64,000 nucleotides of DNA from Bacteroidia bacterium (GCA_030427635.1 JAUIBA010000016.1:1-64000), one strand, 5' to 3'; positions 32,656 to 43,554 are shown, numbered from the stretch's first letter. The notes: a model not told the origin generated them from the sequence alone. Numbers and translations: made by a program.

Positions 32656-34892
32656 TTGATAATAAACTTGCGAATTATCTGCCTGTTGGCGGTATCACGC
32701 AGTTTCAGTACATACAGACCTCTGGCCCATAGGTAGGCGGGTAGTACAGCCGTTCCGTCTATTGTACCCTTCCACACTGTCTGGCCTATAGCATTAACAA
32801 TCACACAGTCCAGTATGCCGGCATCGTCAGTTAATATGTTCAGCGTGTTATGCACAGGTACCGGATATATCCTGATACCGGCTTCATAGTTATGTACAAT
32901 GCTGAAGTTTCTTGTGTTCATGCTGTAAAACACATTCCCGGTGCCTTTCACCTTTATACGGGCATAATGCTCTTCATTGTCGGGGTTGGGCATGCTTACC
33001 AGTGCGCTTCCCGTATTAGGGTAGGTACCCAGATAATAGGGCCAGTGCTCCCCGGTGTCCAGAGATAGATAAATATCTACATTCGATATGTTTAATGGCG
33101 CTGTATTAGTACCCGCTACGTCCCATGTCACCGTCTGCTGACTAAAGCCCTCATATGTGATGCCTGTTGTATTCTGACTCGTAACAGTAAAGGATGCCCC
33201 CGTATTAATAGCATAAAGGGTCACACTGTCGTCGGGTATGTGCACACAGCCACTACCATTGTGGGTACTGCGCAACGCCAGCCTGAACTGTAGCGACCTG
33301 TTTACTTCCGGTACTTTCTCGCCCGATGCATTATTGATACCAGCATTACTCAGTATTCCTCTGCGCACCATATCCAGCCTCGGAAATGAGCGGGTAGGAG
33401 AGGTTACAGGCGTGTAGGAACGGAATATGGGGCCGCCGGTTGTGGTTTGTAGTTGTGTAAGCCCAAAGCCTCCCAGGTCCCATTCTTCCCAGCAGTAGGT
33501 GAGGGTAGAGTCTCCTACAGAATCTACAGCTACAGGAGAGGTTAATTCAAAAGCAGTATTGCAGGGTATAGTATAGGTGTTTGTAAATGGGGGGATACCT
33601 GGCATTTTATATCCGGTACTTGTTTTCTCAGCACAGCCATCACCTGATGTATTCACATAGCTTACCATCTGTCTTATGCTTGCTGCATGAAAATAAAAGT
33701 CGCTGTTCGGCTGCAGATTGTCAGGAGAGCATATGCCGGCATATGCCATTATCGTAGAGCCGCTTCCCGGCTCATATGCTCTGGGCATCACTGCATTTCC
33801 GGTACAACTTGCCGTCTTGTTGTTATTGAAGGTGTGGTCTGCACCATATTCATGTCCTATTTCATGAGCTACAAAGTCTATATCAAATCCATCACCATAG
33901 GGTGTGGTGCTACCAGTTACGCATTGTGCTTTCTGTCCGGGTTTACATACCACGCCCACTTGCGACAGACCGCCCGCACCTGTACTGAATACATGTCCTA
34001 TATCATAGCCTGCATCCCCTATCAGCGCATCACATACTTCCTGGTTTTTGAGAGTAAGCGCCTTTGCATCTTCATTGATGCTACTAAATGGGTCTCCTGC
34101 GGCTACATTAAAGATAATGGTGTCTTCATTTTCAATGAACTGCATGGTTACCGCTATTTCCTGTTCATAGATACCGTTAACCCGGTTCATAGTGGTAGTC
34201 ATTTTACTCAATACGGCACTTTTTGCAGGTGCAAAAGTACCGGTTACAGCCTCGGCATACTGATGGCTGCATGAGAGTGCCAGCCGGTATCTGCGCAGTG
34301 TATAGCCGCTCAGTAGCCTTCCCTGCATGGCAGTAGTGCGTAGCTGTGCTGTTCCCGTTATTGCCACATCCATATCATGGCCGCTGGCAGCACAATAGGT
34401 CCTTCCGGGCTGCTCCAGCTCATCTTTTTTATAGTGCACAGTATAGTATCCACTGTTCTGGTCATCTGCAGGGTCTATCAGGCTGGTACTTGTGCCATCA
34501 TATACCATTGCATGAAATCCATAGTCTGTTATATCCAGCTTTGCCGTTACTCTGGCATCGTCTGCGGCTGTCCCGTTATAAGTCCTGATACCGGGATATC
34601 GTGCAGCAAGGCCGGCAGGTAGCAGGTCCGTTTGTTGTATGATAAAGGTTCTGAATGTTCCGTCTGGCAGAGGCAGTGTCAGTTGTTGAGGAGCTCCTTT
34701 GGGTGCAGCATTCAGTATCTGGCGTAATGCGGTTTCTTCGGCTTTATATGTTTTCCATGTCCGGTACATGCCGCCGGCATTAGGTTTTGTGGAGCGGCTT
34801 GCCTGAGGAACTTCTTTCCAGAGGCTTCCGGCAAATGTTGACAGGGCGGTACACAGGCACAGCAGTGAAGTCAGTGCAGTTATTTTTCTCAT
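32652..34892 (-). CDS. Secreted reprolysin-type (M12B-like) metalloprotease with T9SS tail
   Basis: A 746-residue secreted protease. The N-terminus has a signal peptide (MRKITALTSLLCLCTALSTFA). A propeptide-like domain runs to ~residue 185. The catalytic domain carries HEIGHEYGADH (about residue 350), the HExxHxxGxxH zinc site of metzincins, and then MAYAGICSPDN, with the Met of the Met-turn. This reprolysin-like family (adamalysin related) occurs widely in Bacteroidota. The middle-to-late part has a beta-sandwich (~560-670), and the end is a type A T9SS sorting domain (GIRIYPVPVHNTLNIL ... GLYVLKLRD). Export by T9SS to the surface or medium is expected. ATG 34892 starts the signal peptide. 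Confidence 0.88.
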   Translation of the reverse strand: MRKITALTSLLCLCTALSTFAGSLWKEVPQASRSTKPNAGGMYRTWKTYKAEETALRQILNAAPKGAPQQLTLPLPDGTFRTFIIQQTDLLPAGLAARYPGIRTYNGTAADDARVTAKLDITDYGFHAMVYDGTSTSLIDPADDQNSGYYTVHYKKDELEQPGRTYCAASGHDMDVAITGTAQLRTTAMQGRLLSGYTLRRYRLALSCSHQYAEAVTGTFAPAKSAVLSKMTTTMNRVNGIYEQEIAVTMQFIENEDTIIFNVAAGDPFSSINEDAKALTLKNQEVCDALIGDAGYDIGHVFSTGAGGLSQVGVVCKPGQKAQCVTGSTTPYGDGFDIDFVAHEIGHEYGADHTFNNNKTASCTGNAVMPRAYEPGSGSTIMAYAGICSPDNLQPNSDFYFHAASIRQMVSYVNTSGDGCAEKTSTGYKMPGIPPFTNTYTIPCNTAFELTSPVAVDSVGDSTLTYCWEEWDLGGFGLTQLQTTTGGPIFRSYTPVTSPTRSFPRLDMVRRGILSNAGINNASGEKVPEVNRSLQFRLALRSTHNGSGCVHIPDDSVTLYAINTGASFTVTSQNTTGITYEGFSQQTVTWDVAGTNTAPLNISNVDIYLSLDTGEHWPYYLGTYPNTGSALVSMPNPDNEEHYARIKVKGTGNVFYSMNTRNFSIVHNYEAGIRIYPVPVHNTLNILTDDAGILDCVIVNAIGQTVWKGTIDGTAVLPAYLWARGLYVLKLRDTANRQIIRKFIIN

Positions 34893-34925
34893 CAGTTGGT
34901 AACTAGCAAGTGCAAATGATAGTAA

Positions 34926-34933
34926 CAAAAATA
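34926..34933 (-). promoter_or_regulatory. -7 promoter element for the metalloprotease gene (TATTTTTG)
   Basis: TAnnTTTG on the minus strand, 33 bases before ATG 34892. Confidence 0.4.
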
Positions 34934-35121
34934 ACAAAAAATTGCATGAGCTAACGTACGTATATCTTTGTCTGTACCCACTTTGTATATTATGATAACC
35001 TATACGATTGACAAAAGTCCTACATCATTATTATTACATTGTATTGTATCCGGTTGTAACATGATAACAGCCTGCAGTATTTCACCACAGGCTGCTTTAT
35101 GATTATTCAGAAGGTATTGTA

Positions 35122-38100
35122 TTAATCTCTCAGGCAAACAAACTTCACATATCTCCTGCCTTCTTCATTAATTACAATGAGTGTGTAGCTTCCGGGCGCA
35201 AGATTTATTTCCGTCTTTATTGCAGTATTGGTTTTGCCATTACCTGTCCATACTATTCTTCCTGCCACATCTACTATATGATACTGATAGGGTGTGCTCT
35301 CGCTGCTATGTACCACAAGGGTAAAGCTGCCATTATTCGGGTTAGGGAATAGCTCAGTGCCATAAGCAGCTACATTTATATCTGGTGTAGATGTAATAGA
35401 GTCACATTGTGCTACAGTGTATACTCTCAGACTTTTTGTCTGTGTAAATGTGCCGCATATATTGCTTAAAGTGTAGCTGATAACAACCGTACCACCCGCA
35501 ATACCAGTTACCTCTCCTGTGCCCGATACTGTAGCCAGGCTGGTATTACTGCTGTTCCAGCTGCCACCGGCAGGGGTGCTGCTCAGTGTCAGTGGTGTGC
35601 CTATACATACATAATCTTCGCCTGTTACAGTTAGTACAAGGTTTGTATCCACGCTCATTATGGCCGTGTCAAGACAGCCCGTAGGCATTGTATAGGTTAC
35701 AATAGCAGTACCATAACCGGTTCCGGTTACTACACCTGATGCAGAACCTACCGTAGCTACACTGGCATTACTACTACTCCACAGGCCACCTGCCAGTGAG
35801 CTTAGTGTTGCCGCAGCGCCACGGCACAGCGATGTGCTGCCTGATATTTCAGGAACAGGATTTACGGTTATCTGGCGGGTATTATAGCATCCGGTAGGCA
35901 TTACATAGCTGATGGTTACTATGCCTGTAGCCACAGATGTAAGTGCTCCTGTAGCAGCATCAATGGTAGCTATTGCAGGCAGGCTGCTCACCCATGTTCC
36001 TCCACCTGTAGCATTTGTATAGGCTCCGTTACCGGGCATACATACCGATGAAGGGCCTGATATGGCTGCCGGTGTAAGATTTACAGTAATGGTAGCTGTA
36101 TTTATACAGCCGGTTAACACCATAATATAAGATATGGTTGCTGTTCCTTCACTGATGCCGGTAGCTACTCCTGTAGATGCATCTATGGATGCAATGGTAG
36201 CATTGCTGCTGGCCCATGTGCCTCCCGGGGTAATGTCAGTAAGGGCGGTTGTACTGCCGGTGCATACCTGCATAGTACCTGCAGGCGTTGCCGGTAGTGG
36301 ATTTACCGTAATGGTAGCCATAGCAGGGCAGCCCTCTGCCGATATGTAGGTAACGGCAGATGTACCTGCTGCAACACCGTTCACTATACCGGTAGCAGAG
36401 CCTATGGTGGCGATAGATGTAGTGCCACTTACCCATGTGCCACCGGTAGTAACATCGGTGAGGGTAGTAGTGTTCCCGGCACATACCGTCATTGTTCCGG
36501 CTATTGCCGCCGGTAGTGGATTTACCGTAGTGGCAAATGTGGTATAGCATCCGGTAGGCAACTTGTAGGATATGGTGGTAGCTCCGGGAGAGATAGCCAT
36601 CACCATGCCCGATGTAGCGCCTACGGTAGCATGGGTAGTAGTACTGCTGCTCCATGTGCCGCCGGTAGTAGTATTGGTAAATGTTACAGAGCTTCCGTTA
36701 CATATTCCTGTTGTGCCTGTAATTGCCGCCGGTAGCGGATTTACGGTAACTATAACAGAACGTCGGCAGCCTGTTGCAAATTCATAGCTTATGGTGGCAG
36801 TACCTGCTATCCCTGATATTACTACTCCGGTAAGTGCCCCTATTGTTGCTATCGAGGTCGCATCACTTAACCATACGCCTCCGGTAGATGTTGTGGCCAG
36901 CGTTGTTGTAGCGCCTGATGCACATACGGTATCGGCTCCTGTTATCGGTGCAGGTGCTGCATTTACTGTTACAGTTGTTGTTTGTGCACACCCGTTAGGC
37001 CCTGTATAGGATATGGTAGCAGTACCTGCTGCCACACCGGATATTACTCCTGATGTAGCTGCAGTGGCAATGGTAGTATGTACACTGCTCCATGTGCCGC
37101 CTGTGGTAGTACTGCTCAGCGTTGTGCTGGTATTGGAGCACAATGTCATTGTCCCTGTTATTGCTGCTGGTAGCGGGTTGGTAGTAGCTACTGCGGTAGT
37201 ACTACAGCCGCTGCTCAGTGTGTAGGTAATTGTGGCTGTGCCGTCAGTGCCGCCGGTTATAACGCCGGTAGTAGCACCTGCACTTACTATTCCTGTGGCA
37301 CTGCTGGTCCACGAGCCACCAGCTGGTGTGCTGGTTAGTGTAGCTGTAGTGCCAGGGCATAGTGTCACCATTCCGCTAATGGCAGCAGGTGTTTCATTTA
37401 CCGTTACTGTTTGTGTTCTGCGGCAGCCACTGGGTAGGGTATAGCTTATGGTGGTGGTACCGCTGGCTATGCCCGACACTATGCCAGATGTAGCGCTTAC
37501 AGTACCTGTAGCGGCGCTGCTGCTGGTCCAGGTCCCGCCCGATGGAGTACTGCTCAGTGTTGTAATGTTGCCCGTACATACGCTCGCAGTACCGGTTATT
37601 GTTGCCGGTAATGGGTTGGTAGTAGCAACTGCGGTAGTACTACAGCCACTGCTCAGTGTGTAGGTAATTGTGGCTGTGCCGTCAGTGCCGCCGGTTATAA
37701 CGCCGGTAGTAGCACCTGCACTTACTATTCCTGTGGCACTGCTGGTCCATGAGCCGCCAGCTGGCGTGCTGGCAAGCGTAGCCGTGGTGCCAGGGCATAA
37801 TGGTGCCATACCGGTTATTGCAGCAGGTGTTTCATTTACTGTAACTACCTGTGTTTTGCGGCAGCCGTTAGCCAGTGTATAGCTGATGATGGTGGTACCA
37901 CTGGCTGTGCCTGTCATCATACCCGATGTGGCGTCTATTGTACCCGTGGCAGTGCTGCTGCTGGTCCACGTACCGCCGGTTGGCGTGCTGCTCAGTGTTA
38001 TGGTATTACCGGCACATACACTGGCGGCACCTGTTATAGATGCTGGCGATGGGGTGGTAGTAACAACTGCGGTTGTGCTACAGCCAGCACCCAGAGAATA

Positions 38101-41100
38101 GGTAATGGTAGCGGTGCCGTCGGTGCCGCCGGTAATGATGCCGGTAGCAGAGCCTATACTTACTATTCCTGTTGCATTACTGGTCCATGAGCCGCCAGCT
38201 GGTGTACAGGTAAGCGTAGCCGTGGCGCCGGAGCATATTGTTGCCGTTCCTGTTATGGTTGCAGGCGTTACATTTACCGTTACTGTCTGTGTTTTACGGC
38301 AGCCGTTAGTCAGGGTATAGCTTACGGTGGTAATGCCACTGGCTATGCCTGTCAGAATACCTGATGTGGCATCTATTGTACCTGTGGCAGTGCTGCTGCT
38401 GGTCCATGTGCCGCCCGATGGGGTGCTGTTCAGTATTGTGGTATTACCGGTACATAACCCGGTTATACCGATAATGTTTGCAGGTGCATTTTGTACGGTC
38501 ACTGTAGTGCTGGTAGCACATCCTCCCATAGTATAGCTTATAGTCGCAGTTCCTGTCGATACGCCTGTTATAATACCTGTAGTGCCTGAGGTAGTTGCGT
38601 TAGCTGATGTGCTGCTCCATTCACCGCCAGGTGTACTGCTGCTCAGTGTTGTAGTAGCACCCTCACATACTGTTGTTGTGCCACTTATTGTACCGGGTAG
38701 TGCTACCACGGTTACAACTGCGGTAGTAGATGCCCCTCCTAACGTGTAAGTGACAGTGATGGTGCCGGTGGCGGGAGTGTAAGAGCTTAGCGTACAGCTT
38801 GTTGCATCTACAGGTATTATTCCTCCGTTGGTACTGCTCCATGTGCCTCCTGGTACTGTGTTACTTAGTGTAATTGTACTGCTATCACACATGATACGCG
38901 CTCCAATAATCGTTGGGAGCTCATCATTGCCACTACAGGATACTATTTTCTTTACGTTATTGAAGTTAAATTGAGTGAAGTACACATTACCGCCAGTATC
39001 ACAGGCAATTCCATAGCTGAAGTCAATGTTGGTTCCTGTTGCAGTAACGCCATCAGGATAATTGCCCCATACTCCATTCCCGGCTATGGGATTGATAATT
39101 CCATCAGTACCTACTTTTCTTATCTGCGGCAGTCTGTTGTTAGCAATATATAGATTTCCATTTATGTCTGTTGCAAGTGTAGAGCCATCAATCAGAGATG
39201 CCGCGGTGGCAGGACCCCCATCTCCACTATTGCCGGCTACACCATTACCGGCTACCGTAGTAATGATACCAGTAGTGGTATTGATTTTTCTTATTCTGTG
39301 GTTACCCTGATCCCCTACATAAAGATTGTTAGCAGCATCAATTGCAAGGCCGTATGGTTGGTTGAGCAATGCTGCTGTTGCTGGTCCGCCGTCTCCTGAA
39401 TAACCAAAGCCACCGGCACCTGCTACGATGCTTACGATGCCGGAAGTATTGATCTTACGTACTCTACCTGCACCCTGGTCTGTAAAGTATACATTGCCGG
39501 CATTGTCTACCACTATACCTGATGGATAAGCACATGTAGCCAGGATTGCTGGTCCGCCATCTCCGGATGTTGAATAGGAGCCATCTCCAAGTATTGTGGT
39601 AATTATATGGCCAGCCAGTTTACGGATACGGTTATTTTTTCTGTCAGCGATGTATATGACATTTCCCAATTCGTCAATTGCCACACCACTGGGTTGCTGC
39701 ATAAGTGCAGATGTCGCGGGGCCTCCGTCTCCTGCATAGCCGGCACCATCACCATATGTACCACCTGTAGCATTACCTGCTATAGTTGTTATCTGCCCAT
39801 AGACATCTACTTTGCGCAGCACATTAGCGCTCAGTATATATTTATTTTTGATTGCATCTATTGTCATTCCCATTGGGGCATTCAGTGTCGCATTAGTAGC
39901 AAGTCCGCCGTCTCCACTGTTACCGGCTATTCCTGTACCGGCTATATTCTCAAGCCCTGTCACCCCTACATAGACATTTGTTATCGCATATACATCCGGT
40001 GCTGTGGTGTATGTGATAGTAGCACTTCCAGTAGCCAATCCTGTCAGGTATCCACTTGTAGTATTAATACTGGCTATTGAGGGGTTACTGCTGCTCCATG
40101 TGCCCCCGTCAGTGGTGCTTGCCATATTTGTGTGTGCACCCACACAAACACTTCTTCCACCTGTTATTGCTGCCACTACTGCCGGTGGGCAGGATTGTAT
40201 CACCCTTACTCTGTGATTATCTTCATCGGCAATGTAAATGTTGCCCGCAGCATCAGAAGCAATACCATTTAATTCATTGCTGAGTGTTGCCCATGTATTG
40301 GGGATATCATCTCCTGAGTAGCCACCATCTCCCTGTCCCGATATTAAATGTATTTTACCGGATGTATCTATAACTCTTATCTGTGCTCTGCCATGTTCTG
40401 TAAAGAAAATATTTCCATCAGGGTCACGTGTAATGTTTAATGGATTATACAGTCGGGCATTCGTTGCCGGAATGCCGTCTTCCGTACCCGTACTGCCTCC
40501 TGCTATTGTTGTTATGATTCCGGAAGTATTTATTTTTCTTATACGTCCGTCATACGTATGTTCCACTAGCAGTAAGTCACCAGATGGAGTCATGGTTATA
40601 CCTTTTAGTGACGAAAATCCGGCATTTGTCGCAGGGCCGCCATCACCGGATGAAGAAAACGTACCGTTCCCTGCTATCAGTGATATGGTGCCACTCACGT
40701 CTATTTTGCGAATGCGCGCAGCGCCCGACTCTGCAACATAGATGTTGCCAGCGGCATCGGTTGTTATGCCTAGTGGTGCAGAAAGTGCTACAGTTGTAGC
40801 CGATACTCCATTGGCTGTTGACGCACCACCACCTGCTATTGTTGTAATAATGCCCGATGTATTTATCTTCCGTACCCTGTTATTTGTAGGGTCTGTTATA
40901 TAAACGTTTCCCGCAGCATCGGTTGCTATATCCCCGTTTGAATAGATTTCAGCTGATGTCGCAGCGCCACCATCACCGGAAAAGCCTATCGCACCTGTTC
41001 CTGCTATCGTGGTTATATTGCCTGATATATCTGTTTTCCTTATCCGGCCTTCACTCATAATGTATACATTGCCAGCGGCATCACATCTTACAGCATGAGG

Positions 41101-43554
41101 GTAGGGGACATTGGCTTCACGGGCTTGTCCGCCATCTCCTGAAAAGCCTACTGCTCCGGTTCCTGCAAATGTGCGTATGAGAGATGTATTGTATATTGGT
41201 TTAGTAGTGAAAGTGCCTGATGGTAGTGTATATGTTATTATTGCTATTCCATCACTTATGCCGGTAATTATACCGGTTGAGGACCCTATTGTGGCTACAT
41301 GAGGTGAGCTGCTGCTCCAGGTACCACCAGGAGTACTGTTTGTTAGTGTTGTGGCAGATGATGGGCATATCTGTGTATTGCCCATTATCTGATTGATGCC
41401 CGGATTAATGCGGGCGATGAAGCCATCGCTAAGGCCCGGACTCGGGCTATTATATCTAACCTGATGTGCCGACCATGTAGCCAGATTATAAGAAGATGTT
41501 GTGTTGCCGGCTATATAAAGGCTGCCATCAGCATCAATGTCCATGGCCTCGATGTTGTCAGTACCGTCACTACCAAAATATGATGCCCAGGTACGTATTC
41601 CATCAGTACTGAAACGGGCAAGTATTCCCTCATCTCCCCAGCTCATCACTTTTCTGAAGGCATCGTCTGTTACCATACCGGTATCACTTTCCGTATTGCC
41701 TGCTATATATACATTCCCTGTAGCATCAATGTTAAGGGCTGTCATTGTTTCATTACCAGCTTTGCCAAAATATGTTGCCCAGGTGCGGCTTCCACTTCCG
41801 GTGAATTTAACCAGATAGAAATCTCTTGCCGGAAATGGCAATACTCCCTGTAGACTTTCCTGATAAGAACCAGGTGTTGATACCCCGGTTAAGCTGGATG
41901 TGTGCCCGCCCAGATATACATTCCCTGATCCATCAGTTGCTACACCTATGCCTCTTTCAGTTCTTTCACCTCCATAGTAGGTACTCCACGCCAGTGTGCC
42001 TGTGGTGTTGAATTTTGCCAGAAATGCATCATTTGTTCCGGAAAGCGATGTTTGGAAAGCTCCGGGCGTTGCTATCCCTGATGAACTGTAAGTTGTACCG
42101 GAAATGTACACTAACCCAGCTGCATCTGCATGGATTGCATCTACTTCATCTCCCGACGTGCCCCCAAAGTACGTGGCCCACTGTCGGGTACCAGTACTAT
42201 TAAATTTTGAAATGTAAACATCGCTGCTACCAGCTACTGCTGTCTGGTGTACACCCGGAGTTGTTCCATCTATAATGCCGGCGGTTACCGACATGGCAAC
42301 ATACAGGTTGTTGGCGGCATCGGTCGCGAGGGAAATTTTGTTTGTAGAAGGTCTCCCGTAATAGGTACCCCACTCACGTACACCATAACTGTTGAATCGG
42401 GCAATAAATCCATCGCCAGGTGCAGGAGAAGTACGGAATGCGCCAGTTGTTGCTATACCTGATGCGCTCCCTGTTCCGGTGCCTGCTATGTAAATATGTC
42501 CTGCATTGTCTGTTGTTAATGCTACTCCCTGTATGTCTTCTCCGAATGGGTGACTGAATGGTACACCATAGTATGTTGCCCATTGCCTTATTCCTTCCTT
42601 ACTCATTTTAAGCAGAAATGCCTGTGTATAGTATATAGCTGCTGAGACATTATGTGCTCCTGCTGTTACAATATTATCATTGCTTTGAGTAGTACCGCAT
42701 GCATATACATATCCTGCATTATCCGTTGCAATGCTGCTTATCATATCTATATATGCTCCCCCGTAATAGGTAGCCCATGCCACATCTGGGTCTATTACCA
42801 GCTCTCCTTTGTATGGCGCTGTTGTAAAGCTGATAGTATCACCACTTTTGCGGTAGCTGGTAGCAATAGATTGCCCGTCAGTTCGCTGATAGCTGTATGG
42901 GGCCGATTCACTTATTGTACCCATCTGGCAATCTGTAGTTAATGAACCATCAGCAGCAATGTTTAATCCGGTACTACCACTGTACAGCATTTTTATCATG
43001 CCGGCATTGGCACCTTCATGTACTATAAATTCTTGTTTCAGTTTCCCTTTCCGGGTATATAATACCCAGTCTATACCAGGGTATACATTCAGGTAAGTGA
43101 CTTTGTCATATGATTTTACTTCTGTGCCATGTGCATCAGATCCATCAATGAAATACCGCTCCTCATATGCACCCGGCATTTCGGTCACATATTTCGCCTG
43201 TAAGTTTGCGCCCACCAGCGTCACATCTATTCTGGAAAAAGATAGTTCAGGGGAGGCTTTAGCTCCCTTTTTTACGGCTGCTGAATTCGGGATATTTCCG
43301 GTAATGGTCTCTTTGGCAAACTGGTAATGTATAGCGCCATCACCTACAAAAATGTTGAGCCCGTTTTTGGCCGGTACCCGAAAATCCACATCGGGCCTTG
43401 GCTGCATGTTCTGGTCAGTTATTTGCCCCTTATTTTCTATAAATACAGTTGGAGCTGATGATGTTTGTTTATGGTCAGGTTCTGCATGTACATTGTTATA
43501 AATGCATAACATCGCTATTAAGACGCTGTAGCGTAGTGTGGTATTTTTTAACAT
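35122..43554 (-). CDS. 2810-residue secreted mosaic protein: DUF7948-like + SBBP + NHL + Ig-like repeats + T9SS
   Basis: By far the largest gene here. Order of parts (residues approximate): signal peptide 1-25; DUF7948-like head 35-255 (VFIENKGQITDQN, RYFIDGSDAHGTEVKSYDKV); seven SBBP repeats 260-720, each with W-A/G-T/S-Y-Y/F-G and GNvYiaG; Ig-like unit 730-790 (GGTWSSSSPHVATIGSSTG); six NHL units 790-1115 (FSGDGG...GNVYI.D..NNRVRKINTSG); second Ig-like unit 1130-1190; six more NHL units 1198-1535; sixteen Ig-like (Big_2-type) units of ~73 residues 1545-2715; T9SS tail 2735-2810 (ELFPNPNNGSFTLVV ... APGSYTLIVINEEGRRYVKFV). Six NHL units make one propeller, so two six-bladed propellers are inferred. 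A long, stiff surface adhesin is the likely role; no enzyme motif is seen. Confidence 0.93.
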   Translation of the reverse strand: MLKNTTLRYSVLIAMLCIYNNVHAEPDHKQTSSAPTVFIENKGQITDQNMQPRPDVDFRVPAKNGLNIFVGDGAIHYQFAKETITGNIPNSAAVKKGAKASPELSFSRIDVTLVGANLQAKYVTEMPGAYEERYFIDGSDAHGTEVKSYDKVTYLNVYPGIDWVLYTRKGKLKQEFIVHEGANAGMIKMLYSGSTGLNIAADGSLTTDCQMGTISESAPYSYQRTDGQSIATSYRKSGDTISFTTAPYKGELVIDPDVAWATYYGGAYIDMISSIATDNAGYVYACGTTQSNDNIVTAGAHNVSAAIYYTQAFLLKMSKEGIRQWATYYGVPFSHPFGEDIQGVALTTDNAGHIYIAGTGTGSASGIATTGAFRTSPAPGDGFIARFNSYGVREWGTYYGRPSTNKISLATDAANNLYVAMSVTAGIIDGTTPGVHQTAVAGSSDVYISKFNSTGTRQWATYFGGTSGDEVDAIHADAAGLVYISGTTYSSSGIATPGAFQTSLSGTNDAFLAKFNTTGTLAWSTYYGGERTERGIGVATDGSGNVYLGGHTSSLTGVSTPGSYQESLQGVLPFPARDFYLVKFTGSGSRTWATYFGKAGNETMTALNIDATGNVYIAGNTESDTGMVTDDAFRKVMSWGDEGILARFSTDGIRTWASYFGSDGTDNIEAMDIDADGSLYIAGNTTSSYNLATWSAHQVRYNSPSPGLSDGFIARINPGINQIMGNTQICPSSATTLTNSTPGGTWSSSSPHVATIGSSTGIITGISDGIAIITYTLPSGTFTTKPIYNTSLIRTFAGTGAVGFSGDGGQAREANVPYPHAVRCDAAGNVYIMSEGRIRKTDISGNITTIAGTGAIGFSGDGGAATSAEIYSNGDIATDAAGNVYITDPTNNRVRKINTSGIITTIAGGGASTANGVSATTVALSAPLGITTDAAGNIYVAESGAARIRKIDVSGTISLIAGNGTFSSSGDGGPATNAGFSSLKGITMTPSGDLLLVEHTYDGRIRKINTSGIITTIAGGSTGTEDGIPATNARLYNPLNITRDPDGNIFFTEHGRAQIRVIDTSGKIHLISGQGDGGYSGDDIPNTWATLSNELNGIASDAAGNIYIADEDNHRVRVIQSCPPAVVAAITGGRSVCVGAHTNMASTTDGGTWSSSNPSIASINTTSGYLTGLATGSATITYTTAPDVYAITNVYVGVTGLENIAGTGIAGNSGDGGLATNATLNAPMGMTIDAIKNKYILSANVLRKVDVYGQITTIAGNATGGTYGDGAGYAGDGGPATSALMQQPSGVAIDELGNVIYIADRKNNRIRKLAGHIITTILGDGSYSTSGDGGPAILATCAYPSGIVVDNAGNVYFTDQGAGRVRKINTSGIVSIVAGAGGFGYSGDGGPATAALLNQPYGLAIDAANNLYVGDQGNHRIRKINTTTGIITTVAGNGVAGNSGDGGPATAASLIDGSTLATDINGNLYIANNRLPQIRKVGTDGIINPIAGNGVWGNYPDGVTATGTNIDFSYGIACDTGGNVYFTQFNFNNVKKIVSCSGNDELPTIIGARIMCDSSTITLSNTVPGGTWSSTNGGIIPVDATSCTLSSYTPATGTITVTYTLGGASTTAVVTVVALPGTISGTTTVCEGATTTLSSSTPGGEWSSTSANATTSGTTGIITGVSTGTATISYTMGGCATSTTVTVQNAPANIIGITGLCTGNTTILNSTPSGGTWTSSSTATGTIDATSGILTGIASGITTVSYTLTNGCRKTQTVTVNVTPATITGTATICSGATATLTCTPAGGSWTSNATGIVSIGSATGIITGGTDGTATITYSLGAGCSTTAVVTTTPSPASITGAASVCAGNTITLSSTPTGGTWTSSSTATGTIDATSGMMTGTASGTTIISYTLANGCRKTQVVTVNETPAAITGMAPLCPGTTATLASTPAGGSWTSSATGIVSAGATTGVITGGTDGTATITYTLSSGCSTTAVATTNPLPATITGTASVCTGNITTLSSTPSGGTWTSSSAATGTVSATSGIVSGIASGTTTISYTLPSGCRRTQTVTVNETPAAISGMVTLCPGTTATLTSTPAGGSWTSSATGIVSAGATTGVITGGTDGTATITYTLSSGCSTTAVATTNPLPAAITGTMTLCSNTSTTLSSTTTGGTWSSVHTTIATAATSGVISGVAAGTATISYTGPNGCAQTTTVTVNAAPAPITGADTVCASGATTTLATTSTGGVWLSDATSIATIGALTGVVISGIAGTATISYEFATGCRRSVIVTVNPLPAAITGTTGICNGSSVTFTNTTTGGTWSSSTTTHATVGATSGMVMAISPGATTISYKLPTGCYTTFATTVNPLPAAIAGTMTVCAGNTTTLTDVTTGGTWVSGTTSIATIGSATGIVNGVAAGTSAVTYISAEGCPAMATITVNPLPATPAGTMQVCTGSTTALTDITPGGTWASSNATIASIDASTGVATGISEGTATISYIMVLTGCINTATITVNLTPAAISGPSSVCMPGNGAYTNATGGGTWVSSLPAIATIDAATGALTSVATGIVTISYVMPTGCYNTRQITVNPVPEISGSTSLCRGAAATLSSLAGGLWSSSNASVATVGSASGVVTGTGYGTAIVTYTMPTGCLDTAIMSVDTNLVLTVTGEDYVCIGTPLTLSSTPAGGSWNSSNTSLATVSGTGEVTGIAGGTVVISYTLSNICGTFTQTKSLRVYTVAQCDSITSTPDINVAAYGTELFPNPNNGSFTLVVHSSESTPYQYHIVDVAGRIVWTGNGKTNTAIKTEINLAPGSYTLIVINEEGRRYVKFVCLRD
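37190..38490 (-). repeat. Higher-order 438-bp repeat (pairs of ~219-bp Ig units) within the giant gene
   Basis: Ig units 3-8 of the terminal array alternate between an A type (NGCRKTQ..VTVN) and a B type (SGCSTTAV.TTNPLP), so the sequence repeats best at twice the unit length. For example, the ~150 bases from 37196 and from 37634 (438 apart) differ at only a few positions by eye. Confidence 0.8.

Noticed and set aside
36134-38536. Series of ~70-codon plus-strand frames spaced about 219 bases
   Set aside because: They are antisense shadows of the Ig-like repeat units in the giant gene; the even spacing reflects the protein repeat, not a gene family or a CRISPR array.
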